64,000 bases of DNA from Siphonodentalium dalli (GCA_032622095.1 CP136066.1:62466609-62530608); one strand, 5' to 3'; numbered from the stretch's first letter, positions 1 to 11,579 are shown. Translations and numbers: made by a program. The notes: a model not told the origin generated them from the sequence alone.

Positions 1-44
1 CAGGGATGGTCGAAAAGATCGAGTGATCTTCTCCTTCACCCCAC
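1..44. mobile_element. 74-bp structured element, copy 1 (cut by window edge)
   Basis: This matches the conserved part of two further copies at 20982-21050 and 59695-59768. It contains the hairpin AAGATC-GAGT-GATCTT and ends at the same CTTCACCCCA boundary as the others. The half with the GC-rich hairpin lies outside the window. It abuts the palindrome MITE that follows, so it may have inserted into that MITE's left end. The family is unknown to me. Confidence 0.75.
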
Positions 45-273
45 GAAACCATGTACCAGTGCATTCTCTTATATATGCGAGTCTCTCATGGGGAGCCTCG
101 CATATATACATGTAAGATAATGTACTGGCTTACAAGGTCAAGGTAAATAGTGTTAGGCCAATGTATTCTCTTACAGATGCGAGCTCACTACGGGAAACTC
201 GCATATGTATAAGAGAATGCATTGACGCAGGATTTTCGCACAATTTCAGGAAGCCCCTTCATGGAAGGGTTAA
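45..273. mobile_element. TTAA-ended palindrome MITE, locus 1
   Basis: Two imperfect hairpins (55-129 and 157-226) carry the core CATTCTCTTATATATGCGAG and its reverse complement. The right end CATGGAAGGGTTAA at 260-273 matches the ends of loci at 41515 and 62692, whose left ends read TTAACC(C/A)(C/T)TYCATGACTG. The left end is missing or displaced by the element at 1-44. No coding capacity. The TTAA end suggests mobilisation by a piggyBac-like transposase, which is inference. Confidence 0.75.
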
Positions 274-304
274 TGTCGTTTTCACCTCTAGTGAACATAT
301 ATAT

Positions 305-860
305 TGATCCTACCCTTATTCCATTCAATAAACCCATTCTATAAATTGTGATATTAAACGTTTGCTTAATAACAGGAAATAGTGACAGGTGACATTTGAC
401 TTCCGGTTTGTCGTCTGTTTATATTCCGTACTCTACGTCTCAAAATACTATTGCTTCCAATATGTTTCCAACAAACTATATTGAACCAAGAGTTTGAAAA
501 GTTATGTCATTAAATATATGCCATTAAATACGTCAAAGAGTCTTTATTTATCTGGGACTATTTCTTTACGAGGGCAAACAACGCATAGTTACATGAAACG
601 TCATCGCATGCCATATAGAAGCCGATGTTAGTTTCGCGTCCCATTTGTTGATTTAAGTATGTTTTGTAGAGGTTTTTGATCGTGTAGTAAATAGAATCTA
701 CAAATCGTCCCCTGTTTATATCGGAAATTATAAAACTCGTCCAGTAAATTAGGTCTGGACTTCGCCAAAGGCTCGGCCCAGAACTAATTAACTAGGCTCG
801 TTTTGCAAATTCCGCTATAAACTTCGGACTCGTTGTAGATCCTCTATTTCTATAACTATT
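305..860 (+). repeat. Dispersed repeat G, copy 1
   Basis: Direct homologue of 9098-9515. Shared stretches include TTATTCCATTCAATAAACCC, CTTCCGGTTTGTCGTCT and AAAGAGTCTTTATTTATCTG. The right part (697-842) is a foldback: sequence from CTACAAATCGTCCCC pairs with the arm ending GGACTCGTTGTAG, around a centre near GTCTGGACTTCG. It could be the end of a larger degraded transposon. No protein homology seen. Confidence 0.8.
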
Positions 861-2108
861 ACTTGGCAAACTTTTGTATGTTAAATAGTGTCTATAATCA
901 AGGTTTGTAATTCATACCGGACGTGGCTAGAGGGTCTCATTTTGGGGTGTCCAACTGAGGATGTCAAACGGACCCTCTCGCTTTAACCAGGCCTTAAATT
1001 CATGTTTCAATTTCAAACTATCATGCAATCAGATAATCTCGAGCCGTAAATTCCCATACGCAGGCAATTAACGCAGGCAATAAATTTCAGGTAATGAGTG
1101 GTTAGAGCCTTTTTACGCAAGCGCATATCGTTTAATTTCACCCTCGTGAACGCATATATTGATTTACACCACGAGCGAGCGTTTTACGATTTGTGAACAT
1201 CGGTAGGATAAACAGTTGCTCTATTCGGCCCTATTTAGCATTGTGTGGGAGGGGCTATTTTGGATGACCGACAATCTGCAATAACTCTTTCTATACTAAA
1301 TACAGTAATTGTCCATGCACTCGGTTTCTGTGACGTCCGACTCTTGAAATGTTGAAGTGTCAGTTGAATATCTTTACAATCAATATGAGTCACAAGGAAG
1401 GTTTTAATAAAAGAGAACTGGCAATGCCCGGGGATCAGCCAAAATTATTCTGTTTTATTGCACTGAGAGCCTGAAAACTCGTCTCCATCGACCATATAAA
1501 AATGCTCTCGTACAAGATGTGCGGAACTCTATAATCTGATGATCAGTATAACATTGTGTGGAAGGGGTTAGTCTGATGATTAAATGATTTCCTTATTGAC
1601 TCGTTTGTACATTTGGACTGGCCCATAGAACCATGATTACCCTTGGATTACTGATGAGTAGTTACTTGATTCTCGATGATTCTTTTAAGAATGTTCAGCA
1701 AATAACTTCAACAAACAGCCTTTTGTATAGCGTTACTATCCGTATATATAGATCAGATCGCCGATTCTTTTTTCAATGAAATAGTATATACACATAGTAT
1801 ATATATGAACTAGAGACAGTTTAACCTTTCGCGACCTTACCACATATATCACATATATCTAATAATAGTTAGGCGATGCAGGGTCGAGCCTATCCACTCA
1901 TTTTCAGCATTTCAAATCCTGTTGACACAAATTCACAGATGATTAAAATCCTACGCCATGTGCGTGAACTGGGGCGAGTTACAAGTACGTTATGACGTGA
2001 TTGGAGTAAAAGAATGGTGTTCTCATCATGTTTTATGGCATTTAAAGTGTTTATAAATGATCACGGTACAAATTTTGTTTATATAGATAGTATGTCTGAA
2101 AAACAAAT
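861..2108. other. Unassigned AT-rich sequence
   Basis: I see no gene, tandem repeat or clear transposon end. A short AT-rich TATATA-containing stretch lies at 1775-1860. The piece near 1690-1730 weakly resembles the TTCAACAAA foldback found near 40158. Confidence 0.5.
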
Positions 2109-2460
2109 TTAAAGCCACATGGCGGTTTGCGCTACAAAATACATATATTATTATTCGCTTTTGAATTTTTCTCAGTATCGAAATAGGTCGATAAATGTCT
2201 GAACTACCTTTCTACAATGAAAAATACAATTGTGAACACGGTGTTTTGGATCCCAAAAAGAAGAAGCCATTTGCACGACATGGAACAGAAAAGAGCGTTC
2301 ATTGGTAGTCTATACCTGATATCGTAGCAACAAAGAGCTTTTGTCTGACTCCTGGCGCAGTTGAAAACGGCTGAAAAATGGCTGTGACTTTGTTTTTCAG
2401 AGCATATGAAGCCGGTATATCAATAGTTCGTGTATTTATCGATATATCGTATCCGTCAGT
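2109..2460 (+). repeat. Dispersed repeat V, copy 1
   Basis: Starts TTAAAGCCACATGGCGGTTT and is homologous to 24286-25010, where a SINE interrupts it. Shared blocks include TTCGCTTTTGAATTTTT and TTTTTCAGAGCATATGAAGC. The TTAA start is like the other TTAA-targeting elements here, but I did not find a matching right terminus, so its class is open. Confidence 0.75.
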
Positions 2461-2954
2461 TCAAATTACGTAGAAAACAGTTGGGGGTTCGAATGAGCAA
2501 TGTCCGTTTAAACCACTCATGAGATTGCCAGTCTAAGGCTCAAGGCTCAAGGCTGGTGGGGTAGACCGGCAATCTCACGAGTGGCGAGTATATTCTATAG
2601 TTTTGTTCTGTAGCTATTACTTATCAAATATCGTTATCTACTACATGTATACATGTGAATCTAATCAATATAGGCATGTCTCTATTATGCCATGCTGGTA
2701 TGGGCGGGAATATATGGTCTTAGTTGAGAACAGAATGTGCAATTAAACCCAATTGAACCAGACCGAACTCTCCAAGTCATAATTCCCTTTGCAACCCCGC
2801 CCAAACTGAATTTGTCCAACTGGTACATGTACATCGTGATTTCCGATTGTAAATATCCACTATGACACCTACATGGTCGGAAATTGTCCAACTGATGGCT
2901 ATTGTAGTCTAGTTAGGAAATTGTTAAACTTTTTGTCTATTTGAGATGTGTTTT
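2461..2954. other. Unassigned sequence with weak repeat similarity
   Basis: Holds a short direct triplication of CAAGGCT near 2540. A stretch with TTGAACCAGACC and TCCAACTGATG resembles segments near 49040-49215 and 51697-51770. No gene recognised. Confidence 0.4.
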
Positions 2955-3055
2955 CAACGTGATAATATACATTCACATATTATACTATTGAAAAAAACAA
3001 AACAATATGGGTGCCTTTAATGTGAAATTATCACGCACTAACAGAAACTTGGAAT
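2955..3055 (+). repeat. Repeat Y, copy 1 of a direct pair
   Basis: About 95 bp repeated in the same orientation at 3629-3725. Both copies contain TACTATTGAAA, an AT-rich tract, GTGCCTTTAAT or GTGTCTTTAAT, and AACAGAAACTYGGA. The pair flanks the foldback at 3108-3394 and an E-family arm, so it may mark the edges of one composite element. Confidence 0.6.
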
Positions 3056-3107
3056 GCAATCACCTCATATACCAACCTGTTCTCCCGAAAATAAACTCAT
3101 ATTGAAT

Positions 3108-3394
3108 CTTATAAAGTCGACAATATAAAGCGGGGAATACATTTCTTAATTGTTATCTGTTCTTAATAGTGGACTTTACTGTAGGTGAATGTTCCAATTC
3201 GAAATTGCATGCTTTTCTGTAACTTTTGTAAGCGCCGATATCACAATAAATATTGAATTAATTGGGGCAAACTCCATAACTGTAACTTAAATTGTGAAAT
3301 TTCGAGTTGGGATCTTCACCTACAGTGAATTACATTATTAACAGATATTAACAAAGAAATATATTCCCTGCGTTATTCTTTCGACTTTATAAAG
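3108..3394. mobile_element. Foldback element X
   Basis: The left arm starting CTTATAAAGTCGA pairs with the right arm ending TCGACTTTATAAAG. Further paired blocks are GGGGAATACATTTCTT with AAGAAATATATTCCC, and ACTGTAGGTGAA with TTCACCTACAGT. The arms are about 100 bp each and imperfect. Non-coding. Only one copy seen here. Confidence 0.8.
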
Positions 3395-3520
3395 TTCCCT
3401 GTCAAAACTTCAAAAAAAGTTCCCAGGTTTTTTACTGGTGGAATATGATATCTACGGGCGTAACCAGAATAGAGATTCATGGCATGATCTAACCCTAAAT
3501 GAACCCAAGTCGAACCAGAC

Positions 3521-3645
3521 TTTGTGATGAGTTTTCACTCTGGCCCGCGCCATAAAACGGAATAACGGAAATAAGTCCACTATGGGTTAATATAAGATCA
3601 AATAAGTCCAATATGAACCTATTTGCACGAGAATATGTTGAATAC
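3521..3645 (+). mobile_element. E-family MITE arm
   Basis: Carries the family's ordered blocks: TTTTCACTCTGGCCCGCGCC, ATAAAACGGAATAA, AAGTCCACTATGGG, GTCCAATATGAACC and CACGAGAATATGTTG. Other arms lie at 19860, 20560, 21265, 29580, 44225, 48125, 54165, 56735 and 57345. This one is in right-arm orientation compared with the two-armed copy at 19860-20800. Confidence 0.75.
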
Positions 3646-3728
3646 ATGCATGTTACTATTGAAAGTAAAAAAAACTATGAGTGTCTTTAATTTGCCATTC
3701 TCGTGCCATAACAGAAACTCGGACTATA

Positions 3729-4179
3729 TGTGACCCGCCATATCAAATCCAGTCGTAAGTCGGGATTTTTTTTACCCTGTGCCAATGCATTCTCTTATAT
3801 ATGCGAGTCGACCATATGATATAAGAGAATGCATTGGCCTAACAAATTTTTTATCATGTATTTTAAATAAATGTTTGTTACAATTTTTAGGACATAAAAT
3901 AAAAAAAACATCCATTACCCTGCAGGGAGCCCCACACATATATAGAAGCATATAGAAGAGTGTCGTCTGCTCATGTTTGTCTGGGGCTCTGTATGGGTGA
4001 AATTATAAAATTGTTAAAGAATACAAGAACAAATTATTAAAATTGTAAAAAATGTTAGGCCAATGTATTCTCTTATATATGCGAGGCGACCTATGGTCGA
4101 CTCGCATATATAAGAGAATGCATTGGCACAGGGTAAAAAAAATCCCGACTTACGACTGGATTTGATATGGCGGGTCACA
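3729..4179. mobile_element. Palindrome MITE with TGTGACCCGCC ends, locus 2
   Basis: Terminal inverted repeats of about 45 bp start TGTGACCCGCCATATCAAAT and end with its reverse complement at 4179. They are flanked by TATA/TAT, so a TA-type target is possible. Inside are two copies of the CATTCTCTTATATATGCGAG hairpin, the first shortened, and an inner inverted repeat GGAGCCCCACAC/GTCTGGGGCTC. The same architecture recurs at 40919-41379. No transposase. Confidence 0.9.
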
Positions 4180-4969
4180 TATGCACTCTCATATGTAGTG
4201 AGAGTGAGTTTCATCTGATGTTGAACCAACTGTACTGCCTCTGACATTATCTCGATACACAGCTTACTGTATGTTTTTCGTGCCAGATTCCGGTAAACAA
4301 CATATTACGCGTGTGCTGACATCATTCCGCGTGTGAATTATGGTGAATTCGGTGGAATCTTGCCGCACAACGTCTCGGATAACGATACCACTAATTACAT
4401 TTCAAGAAGAAATTAAAGTTCGCATCCCGTGAAGACCCGCATCAACCCTGTCACGCATTCTGATGGCGTCAAACACAGAGAAACATTGGTTTAATTCATG
4501 TCCCTGAAGGTTACAAGCAACTAATTATATAGAGTTACGCTTCTTGAATTTGTGTAGGGGAAACTCGAGTCAACATAAAAAAAAATCTGGCTGCTGATTG
4601 GTTGATAATCATTGAGGGAAATTTCCCTAAGCGGGAACAGAAAATCATAGTCTACGTAAATATGGAGATCATGTATGTTTAGATGTCCAGGAAGAGTCTT
4701 GTGGGGTCCCGAAGTTATGGAAGGGGTGGGTATGCTGCTGATTTTTGTGCAGTAAATGGGGTAGTTGTGGAAATGCAAGATAACAAATACCGAAAAGGGC
4801 GCGTTTGTTGTCACAGACCGGTGCAGCGGATGGCGTTCTAAGGGAAAATTGACCACTTGAAGTTCAAATAGGCTTAACACATGGACGGCGGGACTTCTAG
4901 TTAACACTGTCGCCTTTGGAAAATAATTAGATATTTGTAACCTGAAGTATATATACGTTATCTCATTAT
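4180..4969. other. Unassigned sequence
   Basis: A 128-codon open frame on the minus strand (4521-4907) has no recognisable domain, and its composition looks like translated AT-rich non-coding DNA. No repeat or transposon end identified. Confidence 0.4.
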
Positions 4970-5365
4970 GCAGGCGGTGATACCTGAAAACCCAGTGGAA
5001 CTGATATCACGGCCGCGGAAGATATCGACTATCACGGATTAGTAGTAGTTCAGCATTTCGTCTCCGATTTAACCGCGTTTAGATCTCATTTCGTGGCGTT
5101 GATACAGACAATCGGTTTTATTTTAAGGGGAATGATATTCGCATGGCGAATACCGGAACACCCAGTGAAACAAATATCATATCCGCGTAAGATATCGACT
5201 ACCACGGAGCAGTAGTTCATCATACGTTCAGCATTTGATACCAGAGTGGTTTTATTGCAAGGAGAAATGGATGTTCGGAGACCAACTTCAGGAAAACCCA
5301 AATGAAACAGATATAATGTCCGCGGAAGATATGGACATTAGCGGAGCAATATTATTTTAGTGTTG
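4970..5365 (+). repeat. Degenerate tandem repeat Z, three units
   Basis: Three diverged copies, with anchors near 4976, 5147 and 5287, share AACCCAGTGRAAC, GATATCA, CCGCGGAAGATATCGACTA and CACGGAGYAGTAG. Spacing of about 170 then 140 bp shows indels. Old local duplication, no coding sense. Confidence 0.7.
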
Positions 5366-6330
5366 AATAAATTTTGAGTTTACTATATCAATTATATGTT
5401 AACCTTTCTATCTCCGAAATGTCCTAAAAGCGACAAATATTTAGGTTTGAATCTGTAACGATTTTGGGATTTGAATCCATTACCACACCTCCGATCCTGG
5501 ACAAAGATTCCCAATTACACGTAGAGTCGTTCATGAGTATTGAGGTTGAGGTTTCTCTAATAGTTTAATTATCCAATTATTTTGTAAATGGCAGTATTGT
5601 TGAGAATAGTTTACCAACTTATGTAGGCAGTTGTAAGTTACACAATGATTAAAACATGTAAAACATATGCATTGTGTTTATAAATGTTATATATGCAAAT
5701 CATCATCGTTCATATGCTTGGCAATGAAATTAATAGTTCGACACCCATCCAAACGATGGACCAAGTGCGTCGGTAGTGAGTTCTGACGTTTGATATTAAT
5801 TCTGCCCGCCCATAATTAATTATTAAAAAATTTCCAACTGAGCAACGCTATACAAAACAAGAACTCCTATGGTTTAAATTTTTTTATTTAACAACCAGAT
5901 GCATACATATATGAAACATAAAATACATTTAACATGGGAATAAAGAATTATTATAATGAATATGGTAATTTATTATGTATCTGGTAGAAAGGGAGAACCA
6001 CAGTAAGCATATGGGTTCTTGGGTGTCATTCTCCCCAAGTGTCACGAAGGGCCTGTACAATTCATCCTGGGATTTTACGTTAATATCGGTAGATAGATAA
6101 ATCGGATATCACATGGGTTCTGGTATATATAGTGTACTGAGAATAAGAAGAGAGTTAAGGGGAAGAACGCGAAGGTGGGTGAGGTGATGGGGGAGAGAGG
6201 GAAATGGCAAGGATTCTTCGTTTTGTTTCACGTTAGGTATAGTACATTAAAGATGCTGATAATATATATGATACAAGAATTCACCTGAGTAAGATTATTT
6301 CAGAGTATATTAAGTATAATAGATATAGAG
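5366..6330. other. Unassigned AT-rich sequence
   Basis: I see no gene or repeat boundary. GGGAGAACC and GGGGGAGAGAGGG form a purine-rich patch near 6150-6210. Confidence 0.4.
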
Positions 6331-6485
6331 GATATCCACACTTTTTCAGTGGATATGGGTTATATCTCATGAGTGATGACAAAACATTGAATTTCCACGA
6401 GTGGCTTTAGCCACGAGTGGAAATTCAAATGTTTTGTCATCACGAATGAGATTTAACCCATATCCACTGAAAAAGTGTGGATATT
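6331..6485. repeat. Near-perfect 155-bp foldback
   Basis: The left arm ATATCCACACTTTTTCAGTG... pairs with the right arm ...CACTGAAAAAGTGTGGATAT. The inner arms GACAAAACATT and AATGTTTTGTC continue to a tiny GGCTTTAGCC centre. Only a few mismatches over about 70 bp per arm indicate a recent or maintained palindrome. An RNA from it would form a long hairpin. Class unknown. Confidence 0.9.
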
Positions 6486-6728
6486 CTGTTTGTTATATAC
6501 TTTAGTAGTTACTTGCCTATGGCCCCCAATGAATGTCAATACAACAGAAATTTCAAGCTGATATCACTCACTAGTGGGATATCACGTTAGAATGGGATAT
6601 CACTTATATCTCACTGCTAAAACCTTATAATTCATGGGCAAGTATATAATAAAAGTTTTTATTACATGCTTGCCTATACCATAGCGGAAAATTACCGAAA
6701 CGTAAATTGTCGTTTGTATCTCTAAGAG

Positions 6729-6787
6729 GCTACAGTGAAATAATGTTTTTGTTATTTCACTGTAGCTTTTTGTTATTTCACCGTAGC
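6729..6787. repeat. 15-bp stem hairpin plus extra half-repeat
   Basis: GCTACAGTGAAATAA (6729-6743) pairs with TTATTTCACTGTAGC (6752-6766). A second right arm, TTATTTCACCGTAGC, follows directly (6773-6787). It looks like an arm duplicated by slippage. Confidence 0.85.
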
Positions 6788-6918
6788 TTGCCGAATGACG
6801 TCCCACTTGATAGCTGATAGCCGGTTTAAGAAATTTGGGTTAACCAGGTGTTGCTTTCGTGTATTGTTTAACTTGTTGTGCTATCAAAAGTGAAAATGCT
6901 GCATAATTTTGCAATTTT

Positions 6919-6986
6919 ATGGAAAGAAATATCGAATTTTCACTCGCGGCTTGCACCCGCTTGTGAAAATTCAATATTTCTTTCCA
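6919..6986. repeat. 68-bp foldback
   Basis: GGAAAGAAATATCGAATTTT is matched by AAAATTCAATATTTCTTTCC around a GC-richer loop. One mismatch per arm. No element ends seen beyond the hairpin. Confidence 0.85.
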
Positions 6987-7214
6987 GACACTCATAAGAT
7001 ATTCCGGTATTCAAACAAAAACTGTAGGTATTCTCTATGTCCTAATTTTATCAACTTATCATTGATATATGCATCTGACGAACGCGCAATTCATATATGG
7101 TCTAACATGAAATGCAATGCTCAACTTTAACCCCAAGCATGACCCAAACAAAAGTGTAAAATATAATTGAGAATTACATTCACCGAACCTTCTGATACGT
7201 GAGCAACCAGACAA

Positions 7215-7520
7215 CAAGCCAATAAACTTACTGAATAAAAACTAATTTTCGTCTATCAAGCACGAACGAGGTCACGGCTATGCTTTATTGCCAACAATCT
7301 GAGTATAACAGTAAATTGGAATTAATTACTTTTTTCTCGATTGCCATCACATGTTGATAAATGAAGCACCTGCACGATTAGAACCTTGAGCGATCATTTC
7401 AGATTACATACTATGATTTATACGACCGTTTGAGATGGGGAGATTAATATCGAATCGAGGTTTAAAAAACACTCTTGATGACGTAACAGCGGCGTAGTTC
7501 CTGTGATATTATGTTTTGTC
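7215..7520 (+). repeat. Dispersed repeat H, copy 1
   Basis: Homologous to 8010-8235 and 9730-10050 in the same orientation. Shared features are AATAAAAA, a CGAGGT block, GCAATCTGAGTAT, GAGTTAATTA, TTCTCGATTGCCATCACGT, GATTACACACTGCGATGTAT and GGGGAGATTAAT. The three copies within 3 kb suggest an old tandem or clustered duplication. No coding sense recognised. Confidence 0.75.
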
Positions 7521-7575
7521 GGTTGCTTGGTAGAACCCATATCAGTTGTGTTCAAACTGGGATTTCACATTGTCC

Positions 7576-7872
7576 CAAGCTCCATGCAGAGTTCAGTCCC
7601 ATACGGACTTACCGCTGCCCGCACATACACGTAATGTGAAGAAATGTCACATTTATTTATTTGAGATTTTTATAGGTTACAATTCATGCAGCATTATTCT
7701 GAGAAACAGAACTATCCATGTTCATTTGAAAATTGTCTCGATCAAGCCAGAATGAATTGTAACTGACAAAACACTTCAATAAAAAATGTTAGATTTAATT
7801 TTTTTTACATACACACGCCGGCAGCTTTTAGACATAGCGTAGCGAGGGGATTGAACTATGTTTTGCAGCTTG
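7576..7872. mobile_element. MITE F, copy 1
   Basis: About 297 bp, homologous to 38804-39102. Outer ends CAAGCT...AGCTTG are followed by CAGAGTTCAGTCCC against GGGGATTGAACTATG. An inner inverted repeat pairs GTTACAATTCATGC with AGAATGAATTGTAAC. The right side carries GCCGGCAGC and AGCGTAGCGAGGGG. Non-coding; TIR-type DNA element of unassigned superfamily. Confidence 0.85.
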
Positions 7873-8009
7873 ACGTTGTCCTTGCCCACTAATTATAAAC
7901 GGCTACCCCGCCTTACCAACAGGAATCATCGAATTCTGCCAATGCTATCCAGACAATCTGCAATCACCGCAGCTTTTGAACCGGCTGCTATACGAGAGTA
8001 ACATTCGAT

Positions 8010-8235
8010 GATCAATGCAGTTAATAAATAAATAAAAAGTAAGTTTATGAAACAAGAACCAGGTCAAAACCATACCTATTGCTAGCAATCTGAGTATTTA
8101 GCAGGGAATCGGAGTTAATTAAAGTTGTTCTCGATTGCAATCACGTTGCGATAACAGGAACATCCGCGATTTGAACCGTGTAGTCTTATCGATAAGCGGT
8201 TGCATGTTGCACACTGCGATGTATACACATGTTAA
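8010..8235 (+). repeat. Dispersed repeat H, copy 2
   Basis: Second H copy. It shares AATAAATAAATAAAAAGTAA, GCAATCTGAGTAT, GGAATCGGAGTTAATTAAA and the TGCACACTGCGATGTATAC end with copy 3. A continuing piece, GATGGGAGATTAATGAAG, appears near 8428 after an insertion-like interruption. Confidence 0.7.
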
Positions 8236-8506
8236 CCATTTCGATAATAAATACTCATTACCGATTAGTTCCCTTCAATGAATATGAATCCTTCTGAACT
8301 TCTATTATCTTTTCGACTGTCTGTTAAGCTTTTTACTGAAAAGCCCCGCCAAATACACAATATACCATTCCAACGTATACAATTATAACTGGGTGGCAAC
8401 ATTCATATTAGTATAGAAAGGTTCAAGATGGGAGATTAATGAAGAAGCCTGGTTTGAAATAATGGTTAAATATTTCATATTTGAAACGCCGCACAAACGT
8501 ACATCT

Positions 8507-8651
8507 GTGGATATAGAGAATACATGCGGGTTATGGTGGATATAGAGAATACATGCGGGTTAATGTGGATATATAGAGAATACATGCGGGTTATGGTGGA
8601 TATAGAGAATACATGCGGGTTATGGTGGATATATAGAGAATACATGCGGGT
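8507..8651 (+). repeat. Minisatellite, 29/31-bp units x5
   Basis: The unit contains GTGGATATAGAGAATACATG and CGGGTTATG. Five copies in order are 29, 29, 31, 29 and about 31 bp; the 31-bp forms have an extra TA. The array ends directly at a hairpin. Its 90-codon open frame only reflects the repeat. Confidence 0.95.
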
Positions 8652-8655
8652 TTTT

Positions 8656-8728
8656 GTTGAGTACCAGGATTATCTCACGAGGAAAATCTGTATTTGTAGC
8701 CACGAACCAGATAATCCTGGTATTCAAC
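8656..8728. repeat. Hairpin next to the 8.5-kb minisatellite
   Basis: GTTGAGTACCAGGATTATCT (8656-8675) pairs with AGATAATCCTGGTATTCAAC (8709-8728), one mismatch in 20 bp, with a 33-bp loop. Confidence 0.9.
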
Positions 8729-9097
8729 CAAAAAATCGTAGGTGTTTTTTTAGCAAATTCTTAGTAGTTTTGTTCTGTAGTTCACCGCCAAAATAATTAG
8801 TCCCCATGTTTTATTCTGAAAAGATGCCAGAAATCAATGTATACACAATTTAATGATCACGCTTTACTGTGATTTAGGAAAGAACACTCCAGGGGACACA
8901 ACGCATCTCTAAACATAAACATTTATGCAAATATAATCCGTCTGTTATTTATACGCGTTGAAACTTAATGTGGTTCGCCGCTATAAACCGGAAGTGATAT
9001 CCGAGAGAGTAATACTATTGTGTTATCCATCGAGTATAGATCAGTGTTATCCATCGACTCGTTCTAATTGATTGATATAACGTTTTATTACATTATC

Positions 9098-9515
9098 CTA
9101 CCCTTATTCCATTCAATAAACCCATTCTATAAATGTTGATATGAAACGTTCGTTGCATAACATGAAATAGAGCCAGTTTCTTCCGGTTTGTCGTCTCAAA
9201 ATACAATGGCTTCCATTATTTTGTAATATGCGCCATTAAATACGCAAAGAGTCTTTATTTATCTGGGATTATTTCTTTAGGCGGACAAAAACGCATAGTT
9301 ACGTGAAATGTCATCGCATGCAGGATCGATGTTAGTTTCACGACCCATTTGTCGATATAAGTATGCTTTATAGAGGTTTTAGATCTTGTAATACATTGAA
9401 TCTACGACTTGTCCCTAGTTTATAGCGGCATTTACAGAACTCCGTCCAGACCTAATTTACTGGACTCGTTTTGTAAATAACGCTATAAACTGGGGACTCG
9501 ATGTATCCTCTATCG
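9098..9515 (+). repeat. Dispersed repeat G, copy 2
   Basis: Direct homologue of 305-860, starting at the shared block TATCCTACCCTTATTCCATT. It is shorter by internal deletions but keeps the foldback at its right end (CGACTTGTCCCTAGTTTATA against TATAAACTGGGGACTCG). Confidence 0.8.
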
Positions 9516-9729
9516 ACGCCACGGCATTTCCCCCGCTATGTAATGGGGAATAAATTAATAATACGTTATATCGGTTCTTTTAGTACCCACATAGGTTGGG
9601 AGAAATTGGGATGCCATTATTGCCACATTGTCCTGGGGCCACTAAAACGGTAGCCTGGCTTGCACACAGGAAGAAATAAATATGCTAATGATGCACAGAC
9701 AGTCCGAGAAAAACCAGCCAGCCATAAGT
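9516..9729. other. Short unassigned stretch
   Basis: No feature identified between repeat G copy 2 and repeat H copy 3. Confidence 0.4.
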
Positions 9730-10050
9730 TCAATGCAGCTAATGAATAAAAAGTAATTAAGTTTAAGAAGCATGGACGAGGTGAAACCCATTCCTTATTG
9801 TCAGCAATCTGCGTATAATGCAGAGAATCGGAGTTAATTAAATTTTTTCTCGATTGCCATCACGTGGTGATAAAATAAACACCCACCTGATTATAACCTG
9901 AAACTCTTGATAACAGGTTTCAGATTACACACTGCGATGTATACGACCGTTTGCGATGAGGAGATTAATGAAGTGGTTTGAGATAATGATTCGTTCGTCC
10001 CTCTCTTAATGACGTAACAGCGACGCACGTCTCTAAATCTTATGTTATAT
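9730..10050 (+). repeat. Dispersed repeat H, copy 3
   Basis: The longest agreement with copy 1, including GACGTAACAGCGRCG near its right end, TATACGACCGTTTG and GAGATTAAT. It begins CAGCTAATGAATAAAAAGTA. Confidence 0.75.
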
Positions 10051-10144
10051 CGCGCACTGCGAAGATTGTGCTTTCGGCTCAGTAATCAGAAAAAAATAGT
10101 TCCAGTTGTGATATGCTGCCCTTCGAGATCGACGAAGCAATTCG

Positions 10145-10262
10145 TCTTGAAGACAGATTGTCACTACATTGATGCATGTGACTCCCCACAAACGAATTCT
10201 GTCTGATGTAATATCGCAGCATGAGGCTTATCAGTTTGGCCTTCGGGAATTAATCAACTGTG
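10145..10262 (+). repeat. Dispersed repeat I, copy 1
   Basis: Shares TTGATGCAT, GCCACC or CCCCAC, CAAACGAAT, TCTGATGTAATATCGCA, TCATGAGG, TTTGGCCTT and AATCAACYGTG with copies near 14128, 14615 and 18186. Old diverged repeat; class unknown. Confidence 0.65.
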
Positions 10263-11579
10263 GTAGCAATACACAATTTCCATCAATTTGGGACGTCCTG
10301 GGAGTACTATACTTCAAATATGCTGAGCCATTATATTTGCCATAGGTCCCACCAACATTTTTTATTTTCGATAGAAACGTTAGTTGTACACAAATTGTTT
10401 TGTTTTTTTTTTAGCTTCTTCGTACAATTTATCTCTGCGTTATGCACACACAAAACGCTTAATTTTAGCCAATGTTTTGGCAGTAAAAATTAAGCTTCTG
10501 CTACCAATAAAGCTATATTAGAGCTGAGAAATATCTGAAATAGAAATGTGTTTTTCGCAGAAATTCCGAAAAACATTTTGCAAACGCAGATTTGACATAA
10601 TTCAGGGAAGGGAAATCGGGATATTTTTCTGTAACCAAAACATCGAGTTGACCTTCACTGCATACGAAAACCATGCCACCTATCCCAATTTTTCACTTTT
10701 GTGTGAACTTTCCCAGTTTTGTAAAGTAATAAAAACCTTCAAATCAGTAATGTCACAGTTAAGATAGGCTACACAGGCTATATGGCCACATATACTTATT
10801 TTCCTTTTTTTCATACCCCTATACAATCCGATAAATCGTGTACTGCTACATATGCACAATAAACTATTTTATCTTATACTGGTTTGATGATATACTGTGT
10901 ATTAAATTTTAGCGATATCGTACATATGTGTATTAAACTCCAAGAAAGGACTATGATGGCACATGATCAGGAAATCGACCAACTTTAAATTGGTCTAAAT
11001 ATTATTATGAAGGAGCGATTGAGTGACCATGTTAATGTCACTTAGAAAGACATCCACGTGTTATTATTACTTAAAATAAGCCGGCGCAAAATATGTTGCA
11101 AAACGAATGTTACCTGGTTAAATATAACTATAATAGTTTAATTCAGGTTGTGCCTGACCTGTAAAATGGACAGCACCAGGGACGTGTGGTTTCTACCTTA
11201 ACATTTCAATTTGCACCCCCTTGAACAGTGTTCGCGGGGTCGTCCCACTTTGCAGACACCTATTGTTTTCGGTAGGTTAGGGTAGAGGTGTGAATAATCC
11301 TCTTAATGACTACTTAGGCCCTTCCTAGTTGGTTTGATTGGATTCGGTTTTTTTTCTGCCCTTTTGATTATGGGAAATAACGGAGGTTTGGGTTGCATTT
11401 ATGACTGTTTATTAGTTATGGATAATATAAAATGCATGCAAATATTATAACACAAAAACATGAGGTACAAACATTAACGAATTAGAAACAACGACAACAA
11501 CATGCTCAGTGACCGCATAAATTGGCCATTTCGTCCAGGAACTCTACTTCGTCTATTTCGCCTGCCAAGTACACTCTCT
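10263..11579. other. Unassigned sequence left of the transposase relic
   Basis: Two 73-77-codon open frames here have no domain I recognise. The stretch near 11163-11230 (TTTGCACCCCCTTGAAC) matches a motif near 51715. Part of 11340-11579 may be the 3' flank of the transposase relic that follows on the minus strand. Confidence 0.4.

Noticed and set aside
4521-4907. 128-codon minus-strand frame
   Set aside because: No domain, low-complexity AT-derived composition, no supporting context.
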